From: Paraburkholderia franconis
GTDB lineage: Bacteria; Pseudomonadota; Gammaproteobacteria; Burkholderiales; Burkholderiaceae
Direction of reading: 5' to 3'
Assembly: GCF_009362735.1 (NCBI RefSeq)
Contig: NZ_WHNP01000013.1
Coordinates: forward strand, 124,001 to 188,000
DNA: 64,000 nucleotides
Below are positions 9,143 to 18,306 of the stretch, in pieces; the first letter of the stretch is position 1, and every line of letters begins with the position of its first letter. The notes under the pieces were generated by a model. The model did not search any database, was not told the DNA's origin, and saw only the letters and a program-made list of their open reading frames with translations. The translations under genes were made by a program, and so were the position numbers.

Positions 9143-9529
9143 TCAATACCAGTGATGTCTCTTCCAGAAATCTTTCGCCGATTTAGCTGAGTGGTATCGG
9201 CCATAAATGTAACGGATGCCGCCCTGACACTCTTCAACGGTATTGCCGAAGGATTGCTCGCCATGCGGGTTTAAACCGTATTGAGCACGGAGCAGCTGAT
9301 AGAGGCCCCGCGCTGTTGATGCTCCATTGCGCGTGTCGACAATCCCGGCGGATTCTTGCGCCATGATCCAGAGAAGATCGTTGAAATCGGCGGATGAAAC
9401 GCCTTCGAGCTCAATCGCCGTTCTGAGCGCCGACTGAACGTAGAGCGGTACGACACTCGTCGACTTTTCTTGCCAGGATCGTTTCGAATGTTTGATTGGC
9501 CTGTGGTTGTGAATATGCCGTGCGCTCAT
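9143..9529 (-). CDS. Lysozyme-like / SLT-type transglycosylase domain protein
   Basis: This small 128-residue protein has a lysozyme-like fold signature. A helix with WIMAQESAGIVDTRN supplies the probable catalytic Glu of the QES-G motif. STARGLYQLL follows, and the end is Trp-rich and His-rich (FWKRHHWY), like C-terminal domains of aggregation-promoting-factor and phage transglycosylases. It would cleave peptidoglycan glycan strands. There is no signal peptide, so it must be exported by another route or act after lysis. The ATG at 9529 has AAGGAC just upstream. An in-frame extension to 9712 is rejected for lack of a binding site. Its stop overlaps a possible TTG start of the downstream exported protein. 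Confidence 0.65.
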   Translation of the reverse strand: MSARHIHNHRPIKHSKRSWQEKSTSVVPLYVQSALRTAIELEGVSSADFNDLLWIMAQESAGIVDTRNGASTARGLYQLLRAQYGLNPHGEQSFGNTVEECQGGIRYIYGRYHSAKSAKDFWKRHHWY

Positions 9530-10005
9530 ATTTGTCCTTGTCTGCTGATTATTCTGATGCCGCGATTTAGCCTTTCGTATCGAAAACGTTCCGGAAGGAC
9601 TGCGGATAAGAAAATAATGAATGCGCGGGCGTAAATGAATCAGGGCGGTGTAATCATTTGTCAAATCTCCACGATCGGCAACAGAGGGGCCGCGTTCGTT
9701 GACAGAGGCCATGTGTGGACCTGCATGTGTCTTGACGAAGGGGCGTCGATAGCTCGTCCCTCCACATCATCCCGCCATCCCCCACCCACGGTATAATATG
9801 CGGTTGCTTGCGCGGGGCCATTCCGATCAGGCGTCGACCGTGCATCGCGCTACAAATCCGGTCCACATGGCCCCAATTCGCGGCGGCCCGTAATTGTTCT
9901 TTTCGCCGCACGGTGCACCCACGTTTGCCGCGGTTTGGCGCTCGGGCTGCACGCCCAGGCCTTCATCTATCGCGCCACTCATCGCTTCTCGCCGGACCAC
10001 TCTCT
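9530..10005. other. Intergenic region between the muramidase-like gene and rimO
   Basis: No convincing gene. The left half is AT-richer and continues the character of the insert. A perfect TATAAT lies at 9792-9797 on the plus strand and could serve rimO, but no good -35 lies 16-18 bp upstream. An in-frame extension of rimO into this region is rich in Arg and not conserved in character. Confidence 0.5.
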
Positions 10006-11397
10006 ATGTCGCAGACTTCAACCCCCGCCGCGCCGACCGCTTCGACTCCGAAGGTCGGATTCGTTTCCCTCGGATGCCCGAAAGCCCTCGTCGACTCCGA
10101 ACAGATCATCACGCAGTTGCGCGCGGAGGGTTACGAGATCTCCGGCACGTATGACGGCGCGGACCTCGTCGTCGTGAACACGTGCGGTTTCATCGACGAA
10201 GCCGTCCAGGAAAGTCTCGACGCGATCGGCGAGGCGCTGAACGAGAACGGCAAGGTGATCGTCACCGGCTGTCTGGGCGCGAAGCAAAGCGCGAGCGGCT
10301 CGAATCTGATCGAAGAAGTGCATCCGAAGGTGCTCGCCGTGACGGGCCCGCATGCCGTCGGCGAAGTGATGCAGGCCGTGCACAGCCATCTGCCGAAGCC
10401 GCATGATCCGTTCGTCGATCTCGTGCCCGCCGCGGGCATCAAGCTCACGCCGCGTCACTACGCGTATCTGAAGATTTCAGAAGGTTGCAATCACCGCTGC
10501 ACGTTCTGCATCATTCCATCGATGCGCGGCGATCTCGTCTCGCGACCCGTCGCCGAAGTCATGCTCGAAGCGGAGAACCTGTTCAAGTCCGGCGTGAAGG
10601 AACTGCTCGTCATTTCGCAGGACACGAGCGCGTACGGCGTCGACGTCAAATACCGCACGGGATTCTGGAACGGCAAGCCGATCAAGACGCGCATGACCGA
10701 TCTCGTCGGCGCGCTCGGCGAACTGGCCGCGCAATACGGCGCGTGGGTGCGTCTGCACTATGTGTATCCGTATCCGAGCGTCGACGAAGTGATTCCGATG
10801 ATGGCCGAAGGTCTGCTGAAGGGCCACGTGCTGCCGTATCTCGACGTGCCGTTCCAGCACGCGCACCCGGAAGTGCTGAAGCGCATGAAGCGTCCTGCCA
10901 ACGCCGAGAAGGTGCTCGAGCGCGTGCGCGCATGGCGCGAGATCTGCCCGGACCTGACGATCCGCAGCACGTTCATCGCGGGCTTCCCCGGTGAAACGGA
11001 AGAGCAGTTCGAAACGCTGCTGGACTTCATCCGCGAGGCGGAACTCGATCGCGTCGGCTGCTTCGCGTACTCGCCCGTCGAAGGCGCGACGGCCAACGAG
11101 CTCGACGGCGCGCTGCCCGACGAAGTCCGCGAGGAGCGCCGCGCGCGCTTCATGGAAGTCGCGGAAGAAGTGTCGGCGAAGCGCATTGCGTGCAAGGTCG
11201 GCAAGACGCTGAAAGTGCTCGTCGACGAAATCAACGCCGACGGCGGAATCGGCCGCACAGCGGCGGATGCGCCGGAGATCGACGGCGTCGTGTATATCGC
11301 GCCCGCGACGAAAGCGTCGAAGCGCTACAAGGTCGGCGATTTCGTGTCGGTGAAGATCACGGGCGCCGACGGCCACGACCTGTGGGGCGAGGTTTAA
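10006..11397 (+). CDS. rimO: RimO, ribosomal protein S12 methylthiotransferase
   Basis: RimO is a radical-SAM enzyme that adds a methylthio group to the beta carbon of the conserved Asp of ribosomal protein S12. The 463-residue product has the N-terminal UPF0004 domain with cluster cysteines in SLGCPK (Cys24), NTCGF and TGCLG. The radical-SAM motif CNHRCTFC follows (Cys161, Cys165, Cys168), then a C-terminal TRAM domain ending VSVKITGADGHDLWGEV. The SLGCPKA start and EGCNHRCTFCIIPSMRG motif distinguish RimO from MiaB. The start at 10006 (MSQTST) matches the family. The downstream kinase begins 3 nt after the stop, so the two are co-transcribed. Confidence 0.95.
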   Translation: MSQTSTPAAPTASTPKVGFVSLGCPKALVDSEQIITQLRAEGYEISGTYDGADLVVVNTCGFIDEAVQESLDAIGEALNENGKVIVTGCLGAKQSASGSNLIEEVHPKVLAVTGPHAVGEVMQAVHSHLPKPHDPFVDLVPAAGIKLTPRHYAYLKISEGCNHRCTFCIIPSMRGDLVSRPVAEVMLEAENLFKSGVKELLVISQDTSAYGVDVKYRTGFWNGKPIKTRMTDLVGALGELAAQYGAWVRLHYVYPYPSVDEVIPMMAEGLLKGHVLPYLDVPFQHAHPEVLKRMKRPANAEKVLERVRAWREICPDLTIRSTFIAGFPGETEEQFETLLDFIREAELDRVGCFAYSPVEGATANELDGALPDEVREERRARFMEVAEEVSAKRIACKVGKTLKVLVDEINADGGIGRTAADAPEIDGVVYIAPATKASKRYKVGDFVSVKITGADGHDLWGEV

Positions 11398-11400
11398 GCG

Positions 11401-12339
11401 ATGGCGTCGAACGCGCTCGCCGGCACGCCGGCCGTCCTCGCACTCGGCGAAGCGATGGTCGAGTTCAACCAGTCGGAAAAAGACCAGCCGATGTATCTGC
11501 AGGGCTTCGGCGGCGACACGTCGAACTTCTGCATCGCGGCCGCGCGTCAGGGCGCGTCGACGGGTTTCGTCTCGGCTGTCGGCGGCGATCAGTTCGGGCG
11601 TCTGCTGCTCGATCTGTGGCAACGCGAGCACGTCGATACGTCGTTCGTGCGCATCGACGATCAGGCGTCGACGGGCGTGTATTTCGTGTCGCACGGTCCG
11701 TGCGGCCATCAGTTCGACTATCTGCGCGCCGGTTCCGCCGCGAGCCGCTACGCGCAGCGCGATCTGCCGCTCGACGCGATTGCCGCCGCGAAGGTCATCC
11801 ATCTGTCGGGCATCAGTCTCGCGATTAGCGTGAGCGCGTGCGATGCCGCGCTCGCCGCCATCGAACACGCGCGCGCGAACCAGGTGCTCGTCAGCTTCGA
11901 CACGAATCTGCGCCTCAAGCTCTGGCCGCTCGCGCGGGCGCGCGCGGTGATGCTAGAAGCGATCCGCCTGACGGACATCTGCCTGCCGAGCTGGGACGAC
12001 GTCACCGAGCTGACAGGACTCACGAAGCGCGACGACATCGTCGATTTCCTGCTGGCGCAAGGTCCGCGTATCGTCGCGCTGAAACTCGGCAAGGAAGGCT
12101 CCTATGTCGCGACGCCCGATGAGCGTCGCGTCGTGCCGGGGCACGCGGTCAACGCCGTCGATGCGACGGGCGCGGGCGACTGTTTCGGCGGGGCGTTCAT
12201 TGCGCGCATCGTCGCGGGCGACGACCCGTTCAAGGCCGCGCGTTACGCAAACGTCGCGGCGGCGCTGTCGACGCAAGGCTTCGGCGCCGTCGCGCCGATT
12301 CCCGATCGCGCGACCGTCGAAAAACTCCTCGGCGCTTGA
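11401..12339 (+). CDS. PfkB-family sugar kinase, 2-keto-3-deoxygluconate kinase-like
   Basis: A ribokinase/PfkB-fold kinase of 312 residues. It shows the N-terminal glycine-rich GGDTSNFCIAAARQG and the C-terminal signature DATGAGDCFGGAF with catalytic base Asp260. The N-terminal pattern ALGEAMVEFNQ with QGFGGDTSN resembles 2-keto-3-deoxygluconate kinases (KdgK), which phosphorylate KDG for Entner-Doudoroff-type sugar-acid breakdown. Substrate assignment within this family by motif is only moderate. It starts 3 nt after the rimO stop, a tight coupling conserved more by position than by function. Confidence 0.85.
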   Translation: MASNALAGTPAVLALGEAMVEFNQSEKDQPMYLQGFGGDTSNFCIAAARQGASTGFVSAVGGDQFGRLLLDLWQREHVDTSFVRIDDQASTGVYFVSHGPCGHQFDYLRAGSAASRYAQRDLPLDAIAAAKVIHLSGISLAISVSACDAALAAIEHARANQVLVSFDTNLRLKLWPLARARAVMLEAIRLTDICLPSWDDVTELTGLTKRDDIVDFLLAQGPRIVALKLGKEGSYVATPDERRVVPGHAVNAVDATGAGDCFGGAFIARIVAGDDPFKAARYANVAAALSTQGFGAVAPIPDRATVEKLLGA

Positions 12340-12483
12340 GCGCATCGCACGGCGGCCGCTGCACAATAGCGTCAGGGCGCAATGCGCCAATCCGGCAACT
12401 CAGGCAGGTTCAGCGGGACATCGCCGCGTGTTGTCGTCATGAAGCGCGCGGCATTCATCTGAGACACAAGAGAGGAGCAAGCG

Positions 12484-13668
12484 ATGCAACGTGAAGTGGT
12501 GGAGGTAAGCGGCGTACGGACCGCAATCGGCGATTTCGGCGGCAGCCTGAAGGACTTTGCGCCTACGGACCTGGGCGCGCGCGTCGTGCGCGAGGCGCTG
12601 TCGCGCGCGAACGTCGCTGGCGACGAAGTCGGTCACGTCGTGTTCGGCAGCGTGATCCACACGGAGCCGAAGGACATGTATCTGGCGCGCGTCGCGGCGC
12701 TGAACGGCGGCGTTGCGCAGCACGCGCCCGCGCTGACCGTGAACCGGCTGTGCGGCTCGGGGCTGCAGGCGATTGTCTCCGCGGCGCAGAGCGTGCTGCT
12801 CGGCGACGCGGACGTCGCGATCGGCGGCGGCGCGGAAAGCATGAGCCGCGCGCCGTACATGATGCCGACGGCGCGTTTCGGGCAGCGCATGGGCAACGCG
12901 AGCATGGTCGACATGATGCTCGGCGCGCTGCACGATCCGTTTCAACCGATCCACATGGGCGTGACGGCCGAAAACGTCGCGAAGAAATACGACATCACGC
13001 GCGAAGCACAGGACGCGCTCGCGCTCGAGTCGCATCGCCGCGCCGCGAAGGCGATCGAAGGCGGCTATTTCAAGGAACAGATTCTCCCGATCACGATTGC
13101 GTCGAAGAAGGGCGACACCGTCTTCGACACGGACGAGCACGTCCGCATGAACGCAACCGCCGACGACTTCGCGAAGCTCAAGCCGGTGTTCGCGAAGGAG
13201 AACGGCACGGTCACGGCGGGCAACGCGTCGGGCCTCAACGACGCGGCGGCGGCCGTCGTGCTGATGGAGCGCAGCGTCGCCGAAAAGCGCGGCGCGAAAC
13301 CGCTCGCGCGGCTCGTCGCGTACGCGCATGCGGGCGTCGATCCGAACTACATGGGCATCGGGCCCGTGCCCGCGACGCAAAAGGTGCTGGAGCGTGCGGG
13401 CCTGAAGGTCGGTGATCTCGACGTGATCGAGGCGAACGAGGCATTCGCCGCGCAGGCGTGCGCCGTGACGAAGGAACTGGGCCTCGACCCCGCGAAGGTG
13501 AACCCGAACGGCTCGGGCATTTCGCTCGGTCATCCGATCGGCGCGACGGGCGCGCTGATCACGGTGAAGGCGCTGTACGAGCTGCAGCGCATCGGCGGGC
13601 GCTACGCGCTCGTGACGATGTGCATCGGCGGCGGCCAGGGCATCGCCGCGATCTTCGAGCGCATCTGA
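12484..13668 (+). CDS. bktB: Beta-ketothiolase BktB (acetyl-CoA acetyltransferase)
   Basis: This 394-residue thiolase is very close in sequence to what I know of C. necator BktB, for example in its opening REVVEVSGVRTAIGDFGG and in NPNGSGISLGHPIGATG. Catalytic residues are Cys90 (NRLCGSG), the His of GHPIGATG and the Cys of MCIGGGQG. BktB accepts propionyl-CoA as well as acetyl-CoA, supplying 3-ketovaleryl-CoA for 3-hydroxyvalerate units. With phaCAB 5 kb upstream this suggests capacity for copolymer as well as homopolymer. A GAGGAG ribosome binding site precedes the ATG. The sequence differs enough from PhaA in this window that they are not a recent duplication. Confidence 0.92.
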   Translation: MQREVVEVSGVRTAIGDFGGSLKDFAPTDLGARVVREALSRANVAGDEVGHVVFGSVIHTEPKDMYLARVAALNGGVAQHAPALTVNRLCGSGLQAIVSAAQSVLLGDADVAIGGGAESMSRAPYMMPTARFGQRMGNASMVDMMLGALHDPFQPIHMGVTAENVAKKYDITREAQDALALESHRRAAKAIEGGYFKEQILPITIASKKGDTVFDTDEHVRMNATADDFAKLKPVFAKENGTVTAGNASGLNDAAAAVVLMERSVAEKRGAKPLARLVAYAHAGVDPNYMGIGPVPATQKVLERAGLKVGDLDVIEANEAFAAQACAVTKELGLDPAKVNPNGSGISLGHPIGATGALITVKALYELQRIGGRYALVTMCIGGGQGIAAIFERI

Positions 13669-13817
13669 CGAGGAAATGACGCGTGAAAAGGGGACGGCTG
13701 TTCCCTCGCTGAACGAACTTGCGGTATAACCGGTCGAAGCCGGTTCCCGCCACGCGAGACGTTACAACGTGACGTCGAAAGGCGGGACATCACAGGCCGG
13801 TTGAAAGGAAACAACGG

Positions 13818-14456
13818 ATGCAGAAGATGAGGTCGAAACAGAGGGCGTCGTGGCCCGCGATGATCGCAGCCGCGGCATTGGCCGTCACGATGGCGCTGCC
13901 CGCCGTCACGCACGCGCAAAGCGATGCCGTGAAGGAACTCGCGGCGCCGCCGCCGATCCAGTTGCCGTTGAAGCCGAGCCCCGAGTTCGCGAAGTTTCCG
14001 CAATATGCGGGCACGCTCGGCAAGCGGCAAATCGTGCTGCGGCTGGGCGCGAAGACAGACGACCCATCCGGCGTGCACGGCGAGTATCAGTTCGCCGATT
14101 CGGGTGAGGTGATCCTGATCGCGGGCGATCGCGACGGCGACACGCTCGAAGTCGAAGAGTCGAACGACGGCACGCACATCACGGGCAACTGGGTCGGCAA
14201 GTTTGCCGCCGACGGCTCGCTCGAAGGCGAGCGGATGAACGTTGACGATTCCGATCCGCAAGCGTTCTCTTTGCGGCCGCTCGCGGCGGGACAGGCAGCG
14301 GCTGGTGCAGCCGGCAAGAGCGCAGCAACTCAGTTGCCCCCTCAAGCACCCGCTCAAGCACAGAAGCCGGCGCAACCGCCCCAGCAACCGCCCGCTCAGG
14401 CGCACAAGGGCGGCCAGCCCGTCAACGGCGTGAGCAATCTGACGACGGGCGAATAG
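13818..14456 (+). CDS. Exported protein of unknown function with Pro/Gln/Ala-rich tail
   Basis: No family recognised. The 212-residue product has a basic start and a Sec signal peptide (MIAAAALAVTMALPAVTHAQS, cleavage after the Ala of THA, about residue 33). A compact globular part of about 110 residues follows, with ILIAGDRDGDTLEVEESNDG and a lipocalin-like string of beta strands. It ends in a low-complexity Pro/Gln/Ala tail (about residues 155-200). An AAGGAA binding site lies 9 bp upstream. It is likely periplasmic. The neighbours bktB and the cystathionine beta-lyase give no functional clue. Confidence 0.8.
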   Translation: MQKMRSKQRASWPAMIAAAALAVTMALPAVTHAQSDAVKELAAPPPIQLPLKPSPEFAKFPQYAGTLGKRQIVLRLGAKTDDPSGVHGEYQFADSGEVILIAGDRDGDTLEVEESNDGTHITGNWVGKFAADGSLEGERMNVDDSDPQAFSLRPLAAGQAAAGAAGKSAATQLPPQAPAQAQKPAQPPQQPPAQAHKGGQPVNGVSNLTTGE

Positions 14457-14517
14457 GCGCGCCGCGCGCATCACTGACGTACTACCTCACGTACTTCGAA
14501 TCCAACACCAACTGACC

Positions 14518-15705
14518 ATGACTCAAAAGACTCCGAAGCACGGCTTGCAAACACGCATCGTCCAGCCCGCCGATCAGCTGACACCCGGTTTCGAATCGTT
14601 CTCGGTGCCCGTTGCGCGCGCATCGACGGTCGTTTTTCCGGATCTCGCCGCGATGCGCACGCTCGACTGGCGCGACGACGCGCAGTGGCGCTACGGCCTG
14701 CACGCAACGCCGACGTCGATCACGCTCGCGCAGCGCCTCGCCGCACTCGAAGGCGGCAATCACGCGCTGTTGCAGCCGTCCGGCCTGTCGTCGATTTCGA
14801 ACGTGTACTTCGGCCTCGTGAAATCGGGCGACGACGTGCTGATTCCCGACAACGTCTATTCGCCGAACCGTGACCACGCCGAGTGGCTTGCGAAAGACTT
14901 CGGCATCACCGCGCGCTATTACGATCCGCTGATCGGCGCGGGCATCGCCGACCTGATCCAGCCGAACACGAAGCTGATCTGGCTCGAAGCGCCGGGCTCG
15001 GTGACGATGGAAGTGTCCGACATTCCCGCCATCACGGCCGTCGCCCGCGCGCGCGGCGTCATCACCGCGATCGACAACACGTGGTCGGCGGGCCTCGCGT
15101 TCCGTCCGTTCGATCACGGCGTCGATATCTCGATGCAGGCGCTCACGAAGTACCAGTCGGGTGGCAGCGACGTGCTGATGGGCGCGACGATCACCGTCGA
15201 CCGCGAATTGCATCTGAAGCTGAAGCTCGCGCGCATGCGCATGGGCATCGGCGTGTCGTCGGACGATTGTTCGCTGATTCTGCGCAGCCTGCCGTCGATG
15301 AAAGTGCGCTTCGAGCAGCATGACAAGAGCGCGCTCGAACTCGCGACGTGGCTGAAGACGCGGCGCGAAATCGCGGCCGTGCTGCATCCGGCGCTGCCCG
15401 ACTGCCCGGGCCACGAGTTTTACAAGCGCGATTTCACGGGCGCGGGCGGGCTGTTCTCGGTCGTGTTCAACGAGCGCTATACGCCCGCGCAGATCGACAC
15501 GTTCTGCGAATCGCTCGAACTGTTCTCGCTGGGCTGGAGCTGGGGCGGCGCGCAGAGTCTCGCGATGCCGTACAACGTCGCGTCGATGCGCACCGAGTCG
15601 AAGTGGGCGCATCGCGGCACGCTGGTGCGCTTCTACGTCGGCCTCGAAGACGAAGCGGATCTGCGCGCGGATATCGAGCGTTGCCTCGCGGCGCTGGCCG
15701 CCTGA
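14518..15705 (+). CDS. metC: Cystathionine beta-lyase (PLP-dependent)
   Basis: This enzyme cleaves cystathionine to homocysteine, pyruvate and ammonia in methionine synthesis. The 395-residue protein belongs to the Cys/Met-metabolism PLP family (fold type I). The PLP-binding Lys211 lies in QALTKYQSGGSDVLMG. The conserved EAPGSVTMEVSDIPAI and DNTWSAGLAF motifs hold the cofactor, Asp of DNTW being the ring-nitrogen partner. The Trp in DNTWSAG and the LGWSWGGAQSLA segment are typical of beta-lyase rather than gamma-synthase. There is no obvious Shine-Dalgarno before the ATG. A strong terminator follows at 15753-15782. Confidence 0.88.
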   Translation: MTQKTPKHGLQTRIVQPADQLTPGFESFSVPVARASTVVFPDLAAMRTLDWRDDAQWRYGLHATPTSITLAQRLAALEGGNHALLQPSGLSSISNVYFGLVKSGDDVLIPDNVYSPNRDHAEWLAKDFGITARYYDPLIGAGIADLIQPNTKLIWLEAPGSVTMEVSDIPAITAVARARGVITAIDNTWSAGLAFRPFDHGVDISMQALTKYQSGGSDVLMGATITVDRELHLKLKLARMRMGIGVSSDDCSLILRSLPSMKVRFEQHDKSALELATWLKTRREIAAVLHPALPDCPGHEFYKRDFTGAGGLFSVVFNERYTPAQIDTFCESLELFSLGWSWGGAQSLAMPYNVASMRTESKWAHRGTLVRFYVGLEDEADLRADIERCLAALAA

Positions 15706-15752
15706 CGGCCGCATTCACCGCCTGGCTTCAGGTCAAACGGCAACGCAAACAG

Positions 15753-15782
15753 AAAGGCCCGCTCGTTTCCGCGCGGGCCTTT
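15753..15782. terminator. Terminator shared by metC and serB (convergent)
   Basis: Ten-bp arms AAAGGCCCGC (15753-15762) and GCGGGCCTTT (15773-15782) enclose a 10-nt loop. A and T runs on the two sides allow use by both convergent genes. Confidence 0.8.
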
Positions 15783-15820
15783 CGCGTTTTCACATCATCC
15801 GGTGATGCAAGCGCGCCGGC

Positions 15821-16660
15821 TCAGAACAGCCGCAACAGTCCATCGAGCCCGACGTGATTGAACGCGACGCTCGCGGCCTCGCGCACGACGGGCTTCGCGC
15901 GGAACGCGACCGACAGGCCCGCGGCCGCCATCATCTTCAGATCGTTCGAGCCGTCGCCCATCGCGATTGCCCGCGACGGTTCGATGCCGAGCTTGTCGCA
16001 CGCTTCGCGCAGCGTGCGCGCCTTCACATCGGCGTTGACGATTTCGCCGAGCACGCGGCCCGTCAGCTTGCCGTCGACGATCTCCAGCGTATTCGCGCGC
16101 GTGAAATCGAGGTTAAGGCGCGCCTGCAGCTTCTCGGTGAAGAACGTGAAGCCGCCCGACACGAGCAGCGTTTTCAGACCCGCCGCCTTCGCGCCCGCCA
16201 GCATCCTCTCCGCGCCCGGCGACAGGCGCAGGCGCTCTTCGTAGACCTTGTCGAGCGCGCTCGCGTCGAGACCCTTGAGCAGCGCGACACGGCGCGTGAG
16301 GCTCTCGTTGAAATCCTTGATCTCGCCGCGCATCGCCGCTTCCGTGATGGCCGCCACTTCGGCCTTCAGGCCGCAGAAATCCGCGATCTCGTCGACGCAC
16401 TCGATCGTGATCAGCGTCGAGTCCATGTCCATCGCCACGAGGCCGAAGTCGGTCAGCCGGCGGCCCGCTTCGACGAACGCATAGTCGAGCGAATGCGTCG
16501 CGCAGTACACGTCGAGATCGGCGCGCTGCGCGACGTCGGCATTGTCGATGCGCACCGCGTGCGGATCGATCACGGTGAGGATCGATCCGCGTGACAACGC
16601 GGTGAGCGGCTTGTGGTGTTCGGCGGCAAGGGGCGCGAGGCTTTGGATGACGAGATTCAT
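15821..16660 (-). CDS. serB: Phosphoserine phosphatase SerB
   Basis: SerB hydrolyses O-phosphoserine to L-serine, the last step of the phosphorylated serine pathway. The 279-residue HAD-family protein has motif I DMDST with nucleophile Asp78 and acid Asp80. It also shows motif II in LLVSGGFTFF, motif III Lys in AKPVV, and motif IV GDGSNDLKMM. The N-terminal 65 residues form a short regulatory segment preceding the phosphatase domain, as in other SerB proteins. The ATG at 16660 (MNLVIQS) is chosen over an in-frame extension to 16804 that would run into the leader of the divergent P450 gene. Confidence 0.93.
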   Translation of the reverse strand: MNLVIQSLAPLAAEHHKPLTALSRGSILTVIDPHAVRIDNADVAQRADLDVYCATHSLDYAFVEAGRRLTDFGLVAMDMDSTLITIECVDEIADFCGLKAEVAAITEAAMRGEIKDFNESLTRRVALLKGLDASALDKVYEERLRLSPGAERMLAGAKAAGLKTLLVSGGFTFFTEKLQARLNLDFTRANTLEIVDGKLTGRVLGEIVNADVKARTLREACDKLGIEPSRAIAMGDGSNDLKMMAAAGLSVAFRAKPVVREAASVAFNHVGLDGLLRLF

Positions 16661-16869
16661 GTCGACGCGGGAAATAAGCGCGCAATGCGTGGCATGCGCG
16701 CGTGAATTGTGCAGCGGGACAGCACGGGAAATCGGGCTATTGTAACGGTTCCGCGCGCGATGGCCGGTCGGCGGGTGGAGCGGCGGTGATTGTGATGGCG
16801 GCATGGTTCATACTGGCGACTCGAAGCATTCAGCCGCGACGTGCGGCGAAGAACAGACAGGAGACACCG

Positions 16870-18105
16870 ATGAACCCGTCTCACGGCACGGCAACCGATG
16901 CCGACATCGCCCGCGATTTCGACCTGCGGCATCTCGATGCGTCGTTTCACGCCGACCCGTATCCCGTCTATCGCGCACTGCGCACGCACGAGCCCGTCAA
17001 GCGCATGGCCGACGGTTCGCTCTTTCTGACGCGCTATCGCGACGTGCAAGCCGTCTATCGCGATCCGAAGACCTTCAGCTCCGACAAGAAAGTCGAGTTC
17101 GCGCCCAAGTACGGCGCGACGCCGCTTTTCGAGCATCACACGACGAGCCTCGTGTTCAACGATCCGCCGCTGCATACGCGCGTGCGCAAGCTGATCGCGG
17201 GCGCGTTGACGGCGCGCGCGATCGCCGCGATGGAAGACGGCCTGGTCCGTCTCGTCGACGGCCTGCTCGATCGCGCGGCGGCTTGCGGCGAGATCGATCT
17301 GATCAGCGATTTCGCGGCCGCGATTCCCGTCGAAGTGATCGGCAATCTGCTCGACGTGCCGCACGACGAACGCGAGCCATTGCGCGACTGGTCGCTGGCG
17401 ATTCTCGGTGCGCTCGAGCCGACGCTCACGCCGGCTCAGCACGAACGCGGCAACCGCGCAGTGACGGAGTTCGTCGCGTATCTGAAGGATCTCGTCGCGC
17501 GACGCCGCGCGAAGCCCGGCGATCCGCAGCACGATGTGCTCACGCGCCTGATTCAGGGTGAGGAGGGCGGCGAGCAGCTGTCCGAAGTCGAGCTGCTGCA
17601 GAACTGCATCTTCATTCTCAACGCCGGCCACGAAACGACGACGAACCTGATCGGCAACGGTCTCGTCACGTTGAGCGCGTGGACGGCCGAGCGGGATGCG
17701 TTGCTGCGCGAGCCGGATCTGATCGAAAGCGCCGTCGAGGAGTGCTTGCGCTTCGAGAGTTCGAACCAGCTCGGCAACCGGATGACGATGATCGACACGG
17801 AGATCGGCGGCGTGTCCGTGACGGCGGGCACGCCCGTCACGTTGTGCATCGGCGCGGCGAATCGCGATCCCGAGCAGTTTCACGAGCCCGACCGCTTCGA
17901 CATCCGACGCGCGCCGAACCGCCATCTCGCGTTCGGCTTCGGCATTCACCAGTGCGCGGGACTGTCGCTTGCGCGCCTCGAAGCACGCATCGCGATCGGA
18001 CGGTTCGTGCGACGCTTTCCGTCGTACAGAATCAGCGGCGAGCCGACGCGCGGCGGACGCGTGCGTTTTCGCGGCTACGTAGCGGTGCCGTGCGCCGTCG
18101 CCTGA
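16870..18105 (+). CDS. Cytochrome P450 monooxygenase
   Basis: A soluble bacterial P450 of 411 residues. The heme-binding loop reads FGFGIHQCAGLSLAR with the thiolate ligand Cys362. The I-helix oxygen-activation motif is NAGHETTTN, with His where Asp or Glu is more common before the Glu-Thr pair. The K-helix ECLRFES supplies the ExxR pair. An AGGAGA binding site precedes the ATG, so the upstream in-frame extension to 16702 is rejected. No ferredoxin or reductase gene is adjacent, so redox partners come from elsewhere. The substrate cannot be told from the sequence. It is on the same strand as ku but 201 bp away. Confidence 0.92.
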   Translation: MNPSHGTATDADIARDFDLRHLDASFHADPYPVYRALRTHEPVKRMADGSLFLTRYRDVQAVYRDPKTFSSDKKVEFAPKYGATPLFEHHTTSLVFNDPPLHTRVRKLIAGALTARAIAAMEDGLVRLVDGLLDRAAACGEIDLISDFAAAIPVEVIGNLLDVPHDEREPLRDWSLAILGALEPTLTPAQHERGNRAVTEFVAYLKDLVARRRAKPGDPQHDVLTRLIQGEEGGEQLSEVELLQNCIFILNAGHETTTNLIGNGLVTLSAWTAERDALLREPDLIESAVEECLRFESSNQLGNRMTMIDTEIGGVSVTAGTPVTLCIGAANRDPEQFHEPDRFDIRRAPNRHLAFGFGIHQCAGLSLARLEARIAIGRFVRRFPSYRISGEPTRGGRVRFRGYVAVPCAVA

Positions 18106-18306
18106 AGCAGAAGCGAGCTGAAGATCCAAAGGCCGGCAAGCCAGCCGGCTTCAGGCGCGCGCCCGTAGCTTTTTCCGCGCGCACGCAAGACTTACAGCGT
18201 CGCTGGCGGCCGTCGCGGCGATGCGTGGAAGCAGGCGCGAGCGGACTCGCAGAACGTCTGGGCACGCTTGCTGCTTCGCATGAAGTTCAACTTCGGGGAG
18301 CGCGCT

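Noticed and set aside
9732..9797. TTGACG (9732) with TATAAT (9792) as a rimO promoter
   Set aside because: The spacing is 54 bp, far outside 15-19 bp. The TATAAT alone is kept only as a note.
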